Below are positions 52,531-62,135 of a stretch of 64,000 bases of DNA, in pieces. The stretch spans positions 1-64,000 of the forward strand of contig NZ_JADNHZ010000015.1 in NCBI RefSeq assembly GCF_015554145.1. Reading direction: 5' to 3'. Numbering within the stretch: position 1 is the first letter of the stretch; every line of letters starts with the position of its first letter. The position numbers and the translations under genes are program-made. The notes under the pieces are model-generated. The model saw nothing but the letters and a program-made list of their open reading frames with translations, had not been told where the DNA came from and searched no databases. The DNA comes from Collinsella aerofaciens (GTDB taxonomy: Bacteria; Actinomycetota; Coriobacteriia; Coriobacteriales; Coriobacteriaceae).

Positions 52531-54234
52531 TTAACGCCAGACCTCCAACGCCTTGTCCGCAAGCCATTCGGCGCGATCGGCGATATCGCCCTCGTCCCAA
52601 GACTCCTTCTCCAGGGCGCCGGCCATGGTCGCAAGGCCGGCGGCGCAGAGGGCAAGACCGTCCTTGTATCCCTTTCCCTGCTTCTTGGTGGGCCAATCGG
52701 CATCGCGGATGGAGGCGTTGAGCGAATGCGTGATGATGGCGAGGTTGCCGAGCGTGAGGAGCTTCCTGTCCCTTCGCGTGGCAGCCTCATCGTCGAGGGC
52801 TCCCCATTTGTTGCGCCGCTTCTTGGGCATCATGTGTTCGAGGGTGTACTGGTTGAACCCGAGCAGGGCCGTGCTGCTCATGCCTGGGCGAATGGCGCTT
52901 TCCAGCAGATAGAGAACGCCCTTGGACTGAAGGTTGTACAGACACGATTCCTCGAACGCCCTTCGAACCTCGTCATCGCCGGGCATGTACGTCGTCGCCT
53001 CTTCGTTTGCTTCAAGAGCCTTCCTCAGCGTCTCCGCGTCCTTCACCTCGTTCAGGATCAGCGAGGTGAACAGCCTGTTGTAGTTCTTCGTGGTCGCCTG
53101 AACCAGCGTTCGGCGGACGATGTAGCTCTCAAGCAGGGCGAAGACCTCGGATTCCTCGCCCGAAGACTCCGCGTTCTTGCGAACGTAGAGCACGTACGGG
53201 ATGAGCGTCGAGTTCTTGAGGCCGAATATCAGCACGTTCAGGCGCTCGACGCCGGGAGCGGAGGGGATGTCCGCGTCGCAGTAGCCGGGGTCGAACGTGG
53301 ACTCGAACACCTCGGCATACGCCTTCATGCTGTCGAGGATCTCGTCCTTGTCTCCGTTGCAGTACCTGCCGATGAAGTCCTTGTAGGACTGGAAGAGGTT
53401 GGACGTGCGCGAATAGAAGAGCTTGTCCTCGGTCGTGACGCCGCGCTTCTTGTCCTGAACCAGGATCTGGAGGAACGCGTCGAAGAACAGGTCGACGAGC
53501 GTGCGCTTGATGCGCCCGGTAACGACCTCCTGCTCCCAATACTCCCTCTTCTCCGCCGTGGGTTCGAAGACGTCCTCCCAGCACTCCTTGAACGCCTGCT
53601 CGTTCTCGCGGTTGAAGAAGTAGTTCTTGAGGAGCTCCGCCGTCGTCAGGCGCACCCCGAGCGAGTTGATGGTGTCGAATATCTGCTGCTCGTCCTCGCC
53701 CTCGGTGAGATCGATGCAGACGAACTGGACGTTCGACTTGATCGTGTTCCTGTCGACCTTCTCTGGGTCGATGTTCTTGAGGAAATAGTTGTAGGCAAGG
53801 ACGATGGACGAGGAGCCCTCGACAGGCTCGCAGCCCGTGGCGCTGACGACCTTCTCGAAATCCTGCCGGTCGTACTTGCCATGTCTCAAGGCGACTTCGC
53901 CGGTCTCCAGGACGAAATCTCGCTCGAACAGCCTATCGGCGTCGATTCTCGCGCAGAGTGCCTTGAAGAAGATGACCATGGTCGTGAGGCGCTGCTGGCC
54001 GTCGATGACTGTGCGAACCTCGGACACCTCGGACCAAGTGTTGCCGGAGGAGGCTTGCTTCAGGATGATCGAGCCCAGGAAATAAGGTCGCTTCGAAGCC
54101 GTGACGAACTCCATGTCGCCGAGGAAGCGCTCCCATTGCTCTTCTCCCCAGACGTACGCCCTTTGGTAGAAAGGTATTTCGAGCAGGCGCGATCCGTTGA
54201 ACACGCCGCTTATCGTAGATTTTCCTGCATCCAT
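52531..54234 (-). CDS. DUF262/DUF1524 (GmrSD-like) nuclease
   Basis: 567 residues. An N-terminal DUF262 domain (IPFYQRAYVWGEEQWERFLGD; nucleotide-handling motif VIDGQQRLTTM near 77) and a C-terminal DUF1524 HNH-like domain (YTLEHMMPKKRRNKWG near 466, LLTLGNLAIITHSLNASI). This is the layout of GmrSD type IV restriction enzymes that cut modified phage DNA, and of related defence proteins. It lies 70 nt after the SNF2 gene on the same strand, at the end of the defence operon, and tail to tail with the mobilisation-like gene, 4 nt from its stop. Confidence 0.85.
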   Translation of the reverse strand: MDAGKSTISGVFNGSRLLEIPFYQRAYVWGEEQWERFLGDMEFVTASKRPYFLGSIILKQASSGNTWSEVSEVRTVIDGQQRLTTMVIFFKALCARIDADRLFERDFVLETGEVALRHGKYDRQDFEKVVSATGCEPVEGSSSIVLAYNYFLKNIDPEKVDRNTIKSNVQFVCIDLTEGEDEQQIFDTINSLGVRLTTAELLKNYFFNRENEQAFKECWEDVFEPTAEKREYWEQEVVTGRIKRTLVDLFFDAFLQILVQDKKRGVTTEDKLFYSRTSNLFQSYKDFIGRYCNGDKDEILDSMKAYAEVFESTFDPGYCDADIPSAPGVERLNVLIFGLKNSTLIPYVLYVRKNAESSGEESEVFALLESYIVRRTLVQATTKNYNRLFTSLILNEVKDAETLRKALEANEEATTYMPGDDEVRRAFEESCLYNLQSKGVLYLLESAIRPGMSSTALLGFNQYTLEHMMPKKRRNKWGALDDEAATRRDRKLLTLGNLAIITHSLNASIRDADWPTKKQGKGYKDGLALCAAGLATMAGALEKESWDEGDIADRAEWLADKALEVWR

Positions 54235-54304
54235 CCTTAAAGCCCTATCTTTCCTTCGCAGTTGTTACTTATGAGCCAATATCGTCAGTGCGCCGTTCGG
54301 CCTC

Positions 54305-56248
54305 TTAGTATTCCAGGCTCTTGGCATCTTCTCCCAGCAGGCGCTCGAAGACGATACGCAGGTCCTCGTCATCGAGGTAGCCGCCCTCAAGGCAGCCGCG
54401 GTCGATGGCGTCGAGCATCGTCTGCTCCTTCTCCTTCAAGCGGTCGTAGATCACGGCGTCGAGGGATAGCTCCCTGCCGTCGCGCATGAACTTCTCGCGC
54501 ATGAAGTAGTAGCGCGTCTTCTGGTCGTCGGGCAGGCCCAGACGGTGTATGCGGTCCTTTGACTGCAGCAGGTGCACCAAGTTGTAGCTGTACTCGAAAT
54601 ACACCGCGTCGTGGCAGACGCTGTGCAGAGAGACCGACTCGGCAAGCGTCTGCGGGTTGGTCACGAGCACCCTGAAGCGCCCCGCGCGGAAGTCGTCCAG
54701 AATCTCGCGTCTCTCTTCCTGTGGCGTGGCGCCGTAGATCGCCTCTGCCGGAATCCCCATGGCGGCGAGGTCGCGGCGGAGGTTGCTGATGCTGCGTACG
54801 AAGATGCACCATACTATGACGGGGCGGCCTTCGGCGACGATGCGCTCCACGAGCCGCTCGCACGCCACGAGCTTCGAGCTCGGGCGGCTTCGCTCGATGG
54901 CCTCGTAGAACGTCTGCGAGAAGTCGACGTAGTCGATATCCGAGTAGTCATCGCCGACCTGGTCGAGCACGTACTCGAGGTCGCCTGGGTCCACTGCAGA
55001 GCAGAGCATCTCGGGGTCGCTCTCGAGCTGCAGGGTGCGTATGATCCTCGCGAGCGCGTTGGGGCAAGACGCGTACAGGACTCGCAGCAATGTGTCCTCA
55101 TCGGGCGTCGCCTCGACCTCCACGATCTCGTCGGGCTCCGGGCGCGGCACGCCGAGCTCGTCCTTGTTCGTTCGGCAGAAGAAGGGCGCCAGGCTGTCGT
55201 TGAGGCTTGCCTGGAGGTCCGCATCGGGCGCGCGGAGCTCGCCCGGCTCGTAGCCGAAGAACGTGTCGTAGTCCTCGGGGTACAGGATGTGCAGCAGGTT
55301 GTAGATGTCCTGGTAGGTGTTCGGGATGGGCGTTCCCGTAAGGGCGATCACGAACTTCGCGCCGTCGGCCGCCTCGAGCGCGGCTTCCGCGCGCCTGCCG
55401 CCGATGGCCTTCACCCGGTGCACCTCGTCGAAGACGAGCAGGGTCTGGTCGGGGATGATGGCATGCAGCTCCCGCACGTAGCCCGAGAGCGACTCGTAGT
55501 TGAACGTGAACAGGTTGCACGCGCCGCTGTCGAGCGACAGCGCGTTGCGCCTGCGCTCGGTCGACATCGCCGCTATGGCGGGGTCTCCCAGCGAGAAGCA
55601 GCTCAAAGGCAGCTTATCCCCGAAGGTGGCGACCCACTCCTTCTCCCACGACTCGAAGCCGTTCTTGGGGCAAACCACCACGATGCGGCGCGCGAGCCCC
55701 AAATGGCGAAGGTAGGCGAACACGCCGAGCACCGTCGCGGTCTTGCCGGCGCCGGGCACCGAGAAGTCGGCCGCGCGCCCAACCGTCGCCATGAAGAAGG
55801 CGTCGAGCATCTGCCGGTCGCGCAGGGGACGCACCATCGAGGCGTTCACTACGTCGCGGAACTCCCGGAAGCGCGGCCCCAGCTGGGGGTCGTCGGCGAT
55901 GCCCTCGGCGGTCTGCGCCTTGATGGCCAACCCCACCTCGGAGCGCTCGCGGATGTAGGTCTCGCCGGCGTTCACGAAGGCGCCGAAGCTCGGGCCAACC
56001 GCGACCTCGACGCCGTGGCCGTCGGCCTCCATGATCGCCTCGAGCATGTCCTGGCACTCGCGAAGGCCCATGCCGCCGTCGAGTAGGATGCGGTCGCGAT
56101 CGGTGCCGTCGACGGCGCTCGCCGGGTAGTACAGCCAGGCGCGCCATGCGGCCGAGGCCATGAACGAGGCGATGTCTTGCCCCTCGATGCGCAGGTACAT
56201 GCCGGGGCGCGCCTCGTCGTAGCAGACGACGGCCCTAGGCGCGCTCAT
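54305..56248 (-). CDS. SNF2-type DNA-dependent ATPase / helicase
   Basis: 647 residues from the ATG at 56248, overlapping the preceding gene by 14 nt. Helicase motifs: SVPGAGKTATV (I, near 166), VFDEVHRVKA (II, near 273), ALTGTPIPN (III), WCIFVRSISNLRRDL (IV) and QSKDRIHRLG (VI, near 564). An N-terminal region of about 130 residues has no assignment. The motif set and the GxGKT/DEVH/QxxRIHR pattern are of the SNF2 family, as in Dnd/Dpd-type or DISARM-type helicases. It probably moves along DNA to let a partner discriminate or cut. Confidence 0.85.
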   Translation of the reverse strand: MSAPRAVVCYDEARPGMYLRIEGQDIASFMASAAWRAWLYYPASAVDGTDRDRILLDGGMGLRECQDMLEAIMEADGHGVEVAVGPSFGAFVNAGETYIRERSEVGLAIKAQTAEGIADDPQLGPRFREFRDVVNASMVRPLRDRQMLDAFFMATVGRAADFSVPGAGKTATVLGVFAYLRHLGLARRIVVVCPKNGFESWEKEWVATFGDKLPLSCFSLGDPAIAAMSTERRRNALSLDSGACNLFTFNYESLSGYVRELHAIIPDQTLLVFDEVHRVKAIGGRRAEAALEAADGAKFVIALTGTPIPNTYQDIYNLLHILYPEDYDTFFGYEPGELRAPDADLQASLNDSLAPFFCRTNKDELGVPRPEPDEIVEVEATPDEDTLLRVLYASCPNALARIIRTLQLESDPEMLCSAVDPGDLEYVLDQVGDDYSDIDYVDFSQTFYEAIERSRPSSKLVACERLVERIVAEGRPVIVWCIFVRSISNLRRDLAAMGIPAEAIYGATPQEERREILDDFRAGRFRVLVTNPQTLAESVSLHSVCHDAVYFEYSYNLVHLLQSKDRIHRLGLPDDQKTRYYFMREKFMRDGRELSLDAVIYDRLKEKEQTMLDAIDRGCLEGGYLDDEDLRIVFERLLGEDAKSLEY

Positions 56249-57446
56249 CGATCTCACCGATCAGCTCTTCCACCTTGTCGGCGACGGCAACGAGGTTGCG
56301 GCGCACCTTCTCGAGCTCGTCGGGTCCCAGCACGTCGAGCATCTCGGGAAGGATCTTCTCGAGCTCGGAGAGGCAGTCGGCGGATTTCTTGGCGGGCGTG
56401 TCCATGAGCTTGACGCGGCGCACGGTCTCTCTTGCGCGGTCGCCTGCGCGCTTGAAGCCGTCGACGAGGTTGCCGTCCGAGCGCAGCTCGCTCACCTTCT
56501 CGCGCGTGAGGGCGTCGGGACCCATCTTCTCGAGGAGCTCGGACATGGCCTGCAGCTCGGCGGCCTTGAAGTCGGCCTCCGCATCCGTGCCTGCCACGCT
56601 GCCGAAGTCTCTCACGTATCGGGTGATGTCGCCCTCGGGCTGCACCACCATGTTGGCGAACATGAGTCGTTTGACAAGCTGTTTGTCGCGCCTGTTGTCG
56701 TACTTCTTCAGCACGCGGCTGAACTCGCCCAAGGGGCCATCGACCTTGAGGGCGCGGGCGAGGTGGTACTGCTCGGGGGCCTGGCAGAATTCGAGGAACT
56801 CCTCCATGTACTGGGCGCGGTCGACGAGTTTTTTCACCTCCGCCTCGGTCATGCCCGTCGCGTTGCCGTACTCCGCAGGGGTTATGAGGTGGTTCTTAAC
56901 CACGTCGCGGTATACGCCGACGAGGCGGTCGACGGGATCGTACGCCACCTTCTCCTCTTCGCCGATTTGGATGGCGAGCTCGAGCAGCTTGATGCGCTTG
57001 GGGTCGCTGCCTGTGGCGTCGTCGAGGATGGCGGCCTCGAACCAGCCCGCCTCGTTGTTCGCCCGCGCGAGGCGGCGGACGCAGGTCAGGCGTCGGTTGC
57101 CGTCGATGACGCGTCCGTCGTTGAGCACGATGCCCGGCCTAAGCTGGCCGCGAAGGGCGATGCTCTTCTCGGTCTTCCTGAGCGCGCCGGGGTTGCTCTC
57201 GACGATGAAGTCCTCGATGACGCCGTTGTACTCGTCGCGGCCAAGGGCGAGCAGATCCGCGCCCTGCGCGGAGTTGTACTCGCTTACCCAAGTGGCGATG
57301 CGGTCGTTCTGGTCGTTGTAGAACAGCAGATCGCACTTGATGCGGTAGATGTCGAAGTCGCGCGTCACGTTGTCGATGGAGTGCTTCTCCTTGCGACCCG
57401 TCGGCAGGACGTTGCCAGTCGCGATCCCTTCCTCAAGCAAGCTCAT
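56235..57446 (-). CDS. ParB/sulfiredoxin-fold nuclease-like protein
   Basis: 403 residues. The ParB-type core is RGQLRPGIVLNDGRVIDGNRRLTCVRRLAR (about 96-126), where the DGNRRL block is the usual catalytic or nucleotide-binding motif. The middle has an HTH-like segment (YGNATGMTEAEVKKLVDRAQY) and the C-terminus is a long charged helix. GGAGG is 6 nt before the ATG. The 14-nt overlaps on both sides tie it to the unknown protein before it and the SNF2 protein after it. Chromosome partition is unlikely as no ParA is present; a defence role (DndB- or CTP-switch-like) is more plausible. Confidence 0.75.
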   Translation of the reverse strand: MSLLEEGIATGNVLPTGRKEKHSIDNVTRDFDIYRIKCDLLFYNDQNDRIATWVSEYNSAQGADLLALGRDEYNGVIEDFIVESNPGALRKTEKSIALRGQLRPGIVLNDGRVIDGNRRLTCVRRLARANNEAGWFEAAILDDATGSDPKRIKLLELAIQIGEEEKVAYDPVDRLVGVYRDVVKNHLITPAEYGNATGMTEAEVKKLVDRAQYMEEFLEFCQAPEQYHLARALKVDGPLGEFSRVLKKYDNRRDKQLVKRLMFANMVVQPEGDITRYVRDFGSVAGTDAEADFKAAELQAMSELLEKMGPDALTREKVSELRSDGNLVDGFKRAGDRARETVRRVKLMDTPAKKSADCLSELEKILPEMLDVLGPDELEKVRRNLVAVADKVEELIGEIDERA

Positions 57447-58746
57447 TTCGTGCCTCCTTCTTCCATGCCTCCATGGATGAGTAATATGCGTCCCCGATGT
57501 CGTCGTAGTAGACGTCGGAGTTGTAAATGGTCGTCGTCAGAAGCGGTGCCGGGCACGTGATGCCCAGATCGTTCGCGAGCAGTCTCGGCAGGTCATCGCG
57601 CTCGATTCCCTCATGGTGGGCGACGATCCACTCGATGAGGTCGGCTGCGGAAAGCCGCCCCTCGCCTCCGGCGACGAACACCTTGGTTCCGGCGAGCGTG
57701 CAGCTGCGCAGGAGCCCTCCCGCGTCGAGCAGTCCCTCGTAGAAGTCGTCGGGCATGTCCAGCCCGTACAGCGGATGCGGAGTGGCGCCGCCCGCGCGCA
57801 GGCTCGCCACGGTGAAGGGCTCGCCTTCGGGCGCATCCACGCTCACCGCGGGCGCGTACGACTCGATGTCCGCCATGCGCGCGCCTAGCACGTCGTGCAG
57901 CCGCGAGAACGAGATGTAGCTGTCGCCCTCGTAGAGAAGTAAGCGGTGGTCCGAAAGCGCCTGGCGCAGCACCTGGCGGAAGGCGGGGTGCTGCCACACG
58001 GCGTTCTCGAAGCCGGCGTCGCCCTTCGCGAAAGACGGATGCTCGGCCAGCAGCCGCGTGAAGTGGTCGTTCGGGGTGCTCCCTTCTCGGAAGAGCAAGC
58101 CGCGGTCCTCGTAGTAGCCCGCATCCTCGATGCCGCGGTCGAGCGCTTCGGGCGGATCGTCGGGAAACTCGAAGGCGAAGCGCCGACGCACGAGGCCTTC
58201 GTCGCAGATGCGGCCGGCAAGCTCCCGGGCAAGGAAGCCCTCGAGGGTGGGTGCCTCGCGCTCGGTGTCGTGCGCTACGGGCACATCCGCACGGGAGGCC
58301 GGGGCGCCCGTCGGGCATTCAGCGACCTCGACGCCAAGCCACTCCGAGAAGCTCACGTCCGCGGGCTCGGCGAACAGGTCGAGCCATATCGCGGCGATGC
58401 CTGCGCTGAAGCCGTATTCGCGCTCGTAGGCTTTCGCGGCGACGTTTCTGGGCTCGTCCGCATGGCGCTCGGCGAAGGCGCGCACCTGACGGCGGCGGTC
58501 GACCTTGCCGAACCCGACAGAGAGGTGGTCGCCCAGGGTGACGCCCTCGTCTGCGTTCCAGAAGACCTGCTTCAGCTCATCGTAGAGAGCGATGGGCGTG
58601 GTGATCCCCACGCGCCTTAGCTCATTGCGCGAGACGCGAAAGACTAGACGGGCGCAAAGTTCGGTATCCTCACGCCGTGCCGCACTCACCGCCGCTCGCG
58701 CAGCCTCTGCACGCCCATCCTGTTTGCTGTCGACTACTTCCGCCAC
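57433..58746 (-). CDS. Unknown protein in the defence operon
   Basis: 437 residues with a GTG start at 58746, just 3 nt after the previous stop. I do not recognise the family. It has an Arg-rich N-terminus (ELCARLVFRVSRNELRRVGI) and a short helical block with GKVDRRRQVRAFAERH. The rest is acidic and has few conserved-looking motifs apart from WQHPAFRQVLRQAL and LLLYEGDSYISFSRL. Its coupling to the ParB-like gene (14-nt overlap) suggests a complex. No signal or membrane segments. Confidence 0.7.
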   Translation of the reverse strand: MAEVVDSKQDGRAEAARAAVSAARREDTELCARLVFRVSRNELRRVGITTPIALYDELKQVFWNADEGVTLGDHLSVGFGKVDRRRQVRAFAERHADEPRNVAAKAYEREYGFSAGIAAIWLDLFAEPADVSFSEWLGVEVAECPTGAPASRADVPVAHDTEREAPTLEGFLARELAGRICDEGLVRRRFAFEFPDDPPEALDRGIEDAGYYEDRGLLFREGSTPNDHFTRLLAEHPSFAKGDAGFENAVWQHPAFRQVLRQALSDHRLLLYEGDSYISFSRLHDVLGARMADIESYAPAVSVDAPEGEPFTVASLRAGGATPHPLYGLDMPDDFYEGLLDAGGLLRSCTLAGTKVFVAGGEGRLSAADLIEWIVAHHEGIERDDLPRLLANDLGITCPAPLLTTTIYNSDVYYDDIGDAYYSSMEAWKKEARNELA

Positions 58747-58749
58747 GCG

Positions 58750-61700
58750 CTACGCCTCGCCCAGCTTGGGCCCGAAGACGCGCTCGACGTATGCCTCCAG
58801 CGTGCCCTCCTTGGCGAGCTCCGCGGCGTCCGCGAGCTCGAAGTTAGAGTCACATCCTTGGCCGACCTCGTCGTGGAAACCCAGGATGAAGTGGGTGGCA
58901 ATCTCGTAGATAATCTTGGTGGGCGCGATGCCGAACACCTGATGCTCCAGGATGTGGTCCAAACGCTCGCGGTCGTCCGGGAAGGCGGCCTTCATGCCCT
59001 CGCTTCGGTACAGGCGCTTGATGATCTCGGTGATGTAGAGGCCAGACTTCATATACAGGTCGGCGAAGGTGTGGCTCGGGTCATCGAAGCAGCCCGGGTT
59101 CTCCTTCTCGAAGAGGTCCACCATCTGAACCACGACGTTGCGCGGCGTGAAGATCTGATTGGTCTTCTGGGGCGGCACGTAGTCGAAGATGTCCTCTGTC
59201 TGGGACTCGTCGAAGTAATTGGCCAGGTGTTCGCGCAGCTTGATGAACTCGCTCACGGAGTCGTTGAATACGACCTCGTCGAAGAGGTGCCCAACGAAGC
59301 GCTTTACCTCGCCGGTCTCGCCATCGGTGTAGTCGCCGCCATCACGCAAAAAGCGGAACTCATCAACGGTGATGCTCGTGACGTCCTGGAAGACGTCAGC
59401 GGGGATCACGGTGTCGAAGTTCGCGAGCGTCGTGCCCTCTTCGCCGTAGGCCATGAGGAACGACGGGATGGTACGCGAGAAGCCGCGCAGATGAGCGCGC
59501 ACCTTGTCCTCGATGCCCTGCTTCTCGTCCTCTTTCTTCGCCGTCTCCACCTCGCGCACCACGGTCTCGCCGGCGCGTTGCACGAGCTCCTCGCGGGAGT
59601 CCTCGAGCTTCTGGGCGAGCGTCTGGAACGCCTCCGCTTTCTGCTCGTCATGGCGCTTGTTCACCTCGGCGCGCTCGGTCTCGCTTGTCGCCGCCTTGAG
59701 CTCGTCCTTGCGCGACTGCTCGATGCGGCGCGCCTGAATCTGGTAGTCGCCGACCTGGCGGTTGAGTTGGATGTCGGCGTCCGCCTGGACCTTGCGCTCG
59801 ATCTGCTGCTGCTGGCGCGGCTTGAGCTCGCTGCCGTAGCTCTCCTTGGCGGCCTGTACCAGAGGCGCGGTCACGCTCTGCTTGAAGGCCTCCTTGAGGT
59901 TGTCGAGCATCACCCGATCGTCGTCATCGGCCTCGTGGGCTTTCGCGATGTCGTCCATGTGGCCTGAGAATTCGACGGCGATGTCGCCGTAGACCTTCGG
60001 CCCGAAGATGTCCGCAGCCTTGCCTACGACCTGCTCGTCGGGAATCTCCACCTCGCCCTCGTCGTTGATGGAGAGCTCGTCGGCCGTGCCCTCATCGATC
60101 TCGACCTTGTTCTTCTCGGCGTTCTGTGCCTTGCCCTGCTCGTAGGGATCGAAGCGCTGGATGATCTCCACGACCTCTGCCGGCGCGCGGAAGACGCTCG
60201 CGATGTTCTGGAACAGGAAGTTGCTCATAAAGCCGCGCCTGACCACCTCGCGGGCATGGATGCGCCTCGGCACGCTGAGCACCTGCTCGGCGTCGAGCTC
60301 GACCATCTGCCCCTCTTCGTCCTCGCCGTAGACGGGGAAGAAGTTCAGCAACTGACGGATATGGCGCTCGCGCGTTTCGACATCGCCGCCGCCGCGCGCG
60401 GTCTCGCCGTACAGGTCGTTGGCGAACTGCTCAAAGATAGTAAGCGTGCGCGCCGGGTCGAAGTCGAAGACGTAGGCGTTCTCCTTGCGCGCGTAGTTGC
60501 CGCCGCCCAGGTCGAACAGGCACGGGTTCTGGCTGCGGAAGGCCGCCTGCATGTACAGTGCGGGGCTCGCCATGTTCGAGAGCATGAGCACGGCGGTCCA
60601 CTCCGGCACGGTCACGCCCGTGGTCAGCTGGCCGACCGAAAGGGTGATGGTCCTGTCGTGGTCCTTGATCGCGCGGCGTACCTTGTCGAGCGATTTCTCG
60701 TTCTCGTCATCGGCGTCGATCTTGCCGTCGCCAGCAGCGAGTACCACCTCGTAATCCTTGAAGACGGGGTGCGCCTGCAGCTTCTTGGCGAGGGCGCGGG
60801 CGGAGTCGACGCGGTTGAGCATCCAGAACGTGTGACGCAGCTCGTCGCGCAGCCCGGGTGTCGAGAACGGGAACTTCTCCTGCGTGGTGAGCGCGTCGAG
60901 GAACTTATCCACGTCGGCGTCGTGCACGAAGCCGCCGTTGTGCTTGGTCGAGAAGAACTCGTTGAGGTCGAAGGCGAACTCGGTCTGCTCGCCATCAATC
61001 TCCATGCCGCCGCGGGCCTCCTGCTCGACGATGTCGCTCATCTGGTAGGTGAGCAGGTTGAGCTTGGGGAGGTTGGCGTAGGGGTTCGGCTGCTCAGAGT
61101 CGGCAGGCCAGTCACGCTTGGCCTGCTGCTCGTCGGCATAGGTCCAGTTGTAGATGGCGTCGTCGGCGAACTTCTCGTTTGCGATGGCCTTGAAGGGCGT
61201 GCCAGAGAGGTGCAGCGTGAAGCGGCGCTTGATGTGGTCGAATGCCACGTCGGTCTTGAAGGTGTCCACGCCCTCGTGTGCCTCGTCGATGATGAGCACG
61301 TCCCAGGTGAGGTCGGCCACCTCGTCGAGCTTCTGGTACACGCCGCCGAAGCGGATGGAGCCCTTGAGGTCCTGAAGGCTCACGAACTCGATGAACCCCT
61401 TGGGGCCTTCCGGGTCGTTGCGGATGGCGCGCAGGTACTCCTCGCGGCTGAGGCAGTAGGGCTTGCCGGTCAGAGCGTCCACGCCGCTGATGAAGCGGTA
61501 GCCGCCCTCCAAGCCCACGAACTTCACGTAGTCGTCGTACCAGGAGTTGGCGATGGCAGGGCGGTTGGTGACGATGAGCACCTTCTGCGCGCCGATACTG
61601 CGGCACAGGTCGTATGCGGTGGGCGTCTTGCCGAAGCGCGGCTTGGCGTTCCACAGGAACTCGCCGCCGTGCGCGCCGCCCTCGTCCCAATGGGCGCGGG

Positions 61701-62133
61701 CGAAGGCTCCCGTCTGCTCCACTGCGCGCTGCTGCTCGGCGCGCAGGGTGTAGGAGGCAGCGCCGGGTGCGTCCAGCACGCCGTCGGTGTCGCGGAACCG
61801 GTAGAACTGCTGGTGAGACTCCTCGCCGCTAATCTTGAACCATTCCTTCTTGGGTTCGCGCTCGACGCCCTGCTTCTCGAGGTAGGCGTGGAAGTCGGTG
61901 TCATGGAACGTGCCCGCACGGTGCTCCCACGTGGCGTTGCCGCTCCACTCCAGATGCCACTGCACGTCGGCGGTGTGCGTTTGCTGTTTGATTCGCTCGC
62001 GCACGTCCTGCTCGGTGTAGCCGATCTTGGTCCAGCCGTTGTGGCGGACGATCTCGGGCGTGGTGTAGGCATAGATCTGCGGCACCGCGGGAGCGGTGGT
62101 CTCGATGATCTGGGAGATGTCGATGCTCGCCAT
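58750..62133 (-). CDS. GIY-YIG nuclease-SF2 helicase with methyltransferase-like C-terminus
   Basis: 1,127 residues. An N-terminal T5orf172-type GIY-YIG domain: IYAYTTPEIVRHNGWTKIGYTEQ (about 20-42) and FHAYLEKQGVEREPKKEWFKI (about 80-100). An SF2 helicase follows: WNAKPRFGKTPTAYD (P-loop near 167), LIIDEAHEG (near 284), HLSGTPFKA (near 311). A coiled coil follows (about 760-880). The C-terminal 140 residues resemble an Eco57I-like methyltransferase (QIFTPRNVVVQMVDLFEKENPG, then FADLYMKSGLYITEII) but lack NPPY. It starts 2 nt after the methyltransferase remnant stop. Likely the translocating-cutting subunit of the restriction module. Confidence 0.82.
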   Translation of the reverse strand: MASIDISQIIETTAPAVPQIYAYTTPEIVRHNGWTKIGYTEQDVRERIKQQTHTADVQWHLEWSGNATWEHRAGTFHDTDFHAYLEKQGVEREPKKEWFKISGEESHQQFYRFRDTDGVLDAPGAASYTLRAEQQRAVEQTGAFARAHWDEGGAHGGEFLWNAKPRFGKTPTAYDLCRSIGAQKVLIVTNRPAIANSWYDDYVKFVGLEGGYRFISGVDALTGKPYCLSREEYLRAIRNDPEGPKGFIEFVSLQDLKGSIRFGGVYQKLDEVADLTWDVLIIDEAHEGVDTFKTDVAFDHIKRRFTLHLSGTPFKAIANEKFADDAIYNWTYADEQQAKRDWPADSEQPNPYANLPKLNLLTYQMSDIVEQEARGGMEIDGEQTEFAFDLNEFFSTKHNGGFVHDADVDKFLDALTTQEKFPFSTPGLRDELRHTFWMLNRVDSARALAKKLQAHPVFKDYEVVLAAGDGKIDADDENEKSLDKVRRAIKDHDRTITLSVGQLTTGVTVPEWTAVLMLSNMASPALYMQAAFRSQNPCLFDLGGGNYARKENAYVFDFDPARTLTIFEQFANDLYGETARGGGDVETRERHIRQLLNFFPVYGEDEEGQMVELDAEQVLSVPRRIHAREVVRRGFMSNFLFQNIASVFRAPAEVVEIIQRFDPYEQGKAQNAEKNKVEIDEGTADELSINDEGEVEIPDEQVVGKAADIFGPKVYGDIAVEFSGHMDDIAKAHEADDDDRVMLDNLKEAFKQSVTAPLVQAAKESYGSELKPRQQQQIERKVQADADIQLNRQVGDYQIQARRIEQSRKDELKAATSETERAEVNKRHDEQKAEAFQTLAQKLEDSREELVQRAGETVVREVETAKKEDEKQGIEDKVRAHLRGFSRTIPSFLMAYGEEGTTLANFDTVIPADVFQDVTSITVDEFRFLRDGGDYTDGETGEVKRFVGHLFDEVVFNDSVSEFIKLREHLANYFDESQTEDIFDYVPPQKTNQIFTPRNVVVQMVDLFEKENPGCFDDPSHTFADLYMKSGLYITEIIKRLYRSEGMKAAFPDDRERLDHILEHQVFGIAPTKIIYEIATHFILGFHDEVGQGCDSNFELADAAELAKEGTLEAYVERVFGPKLGEA

Positions 62134-62135
62134 TG

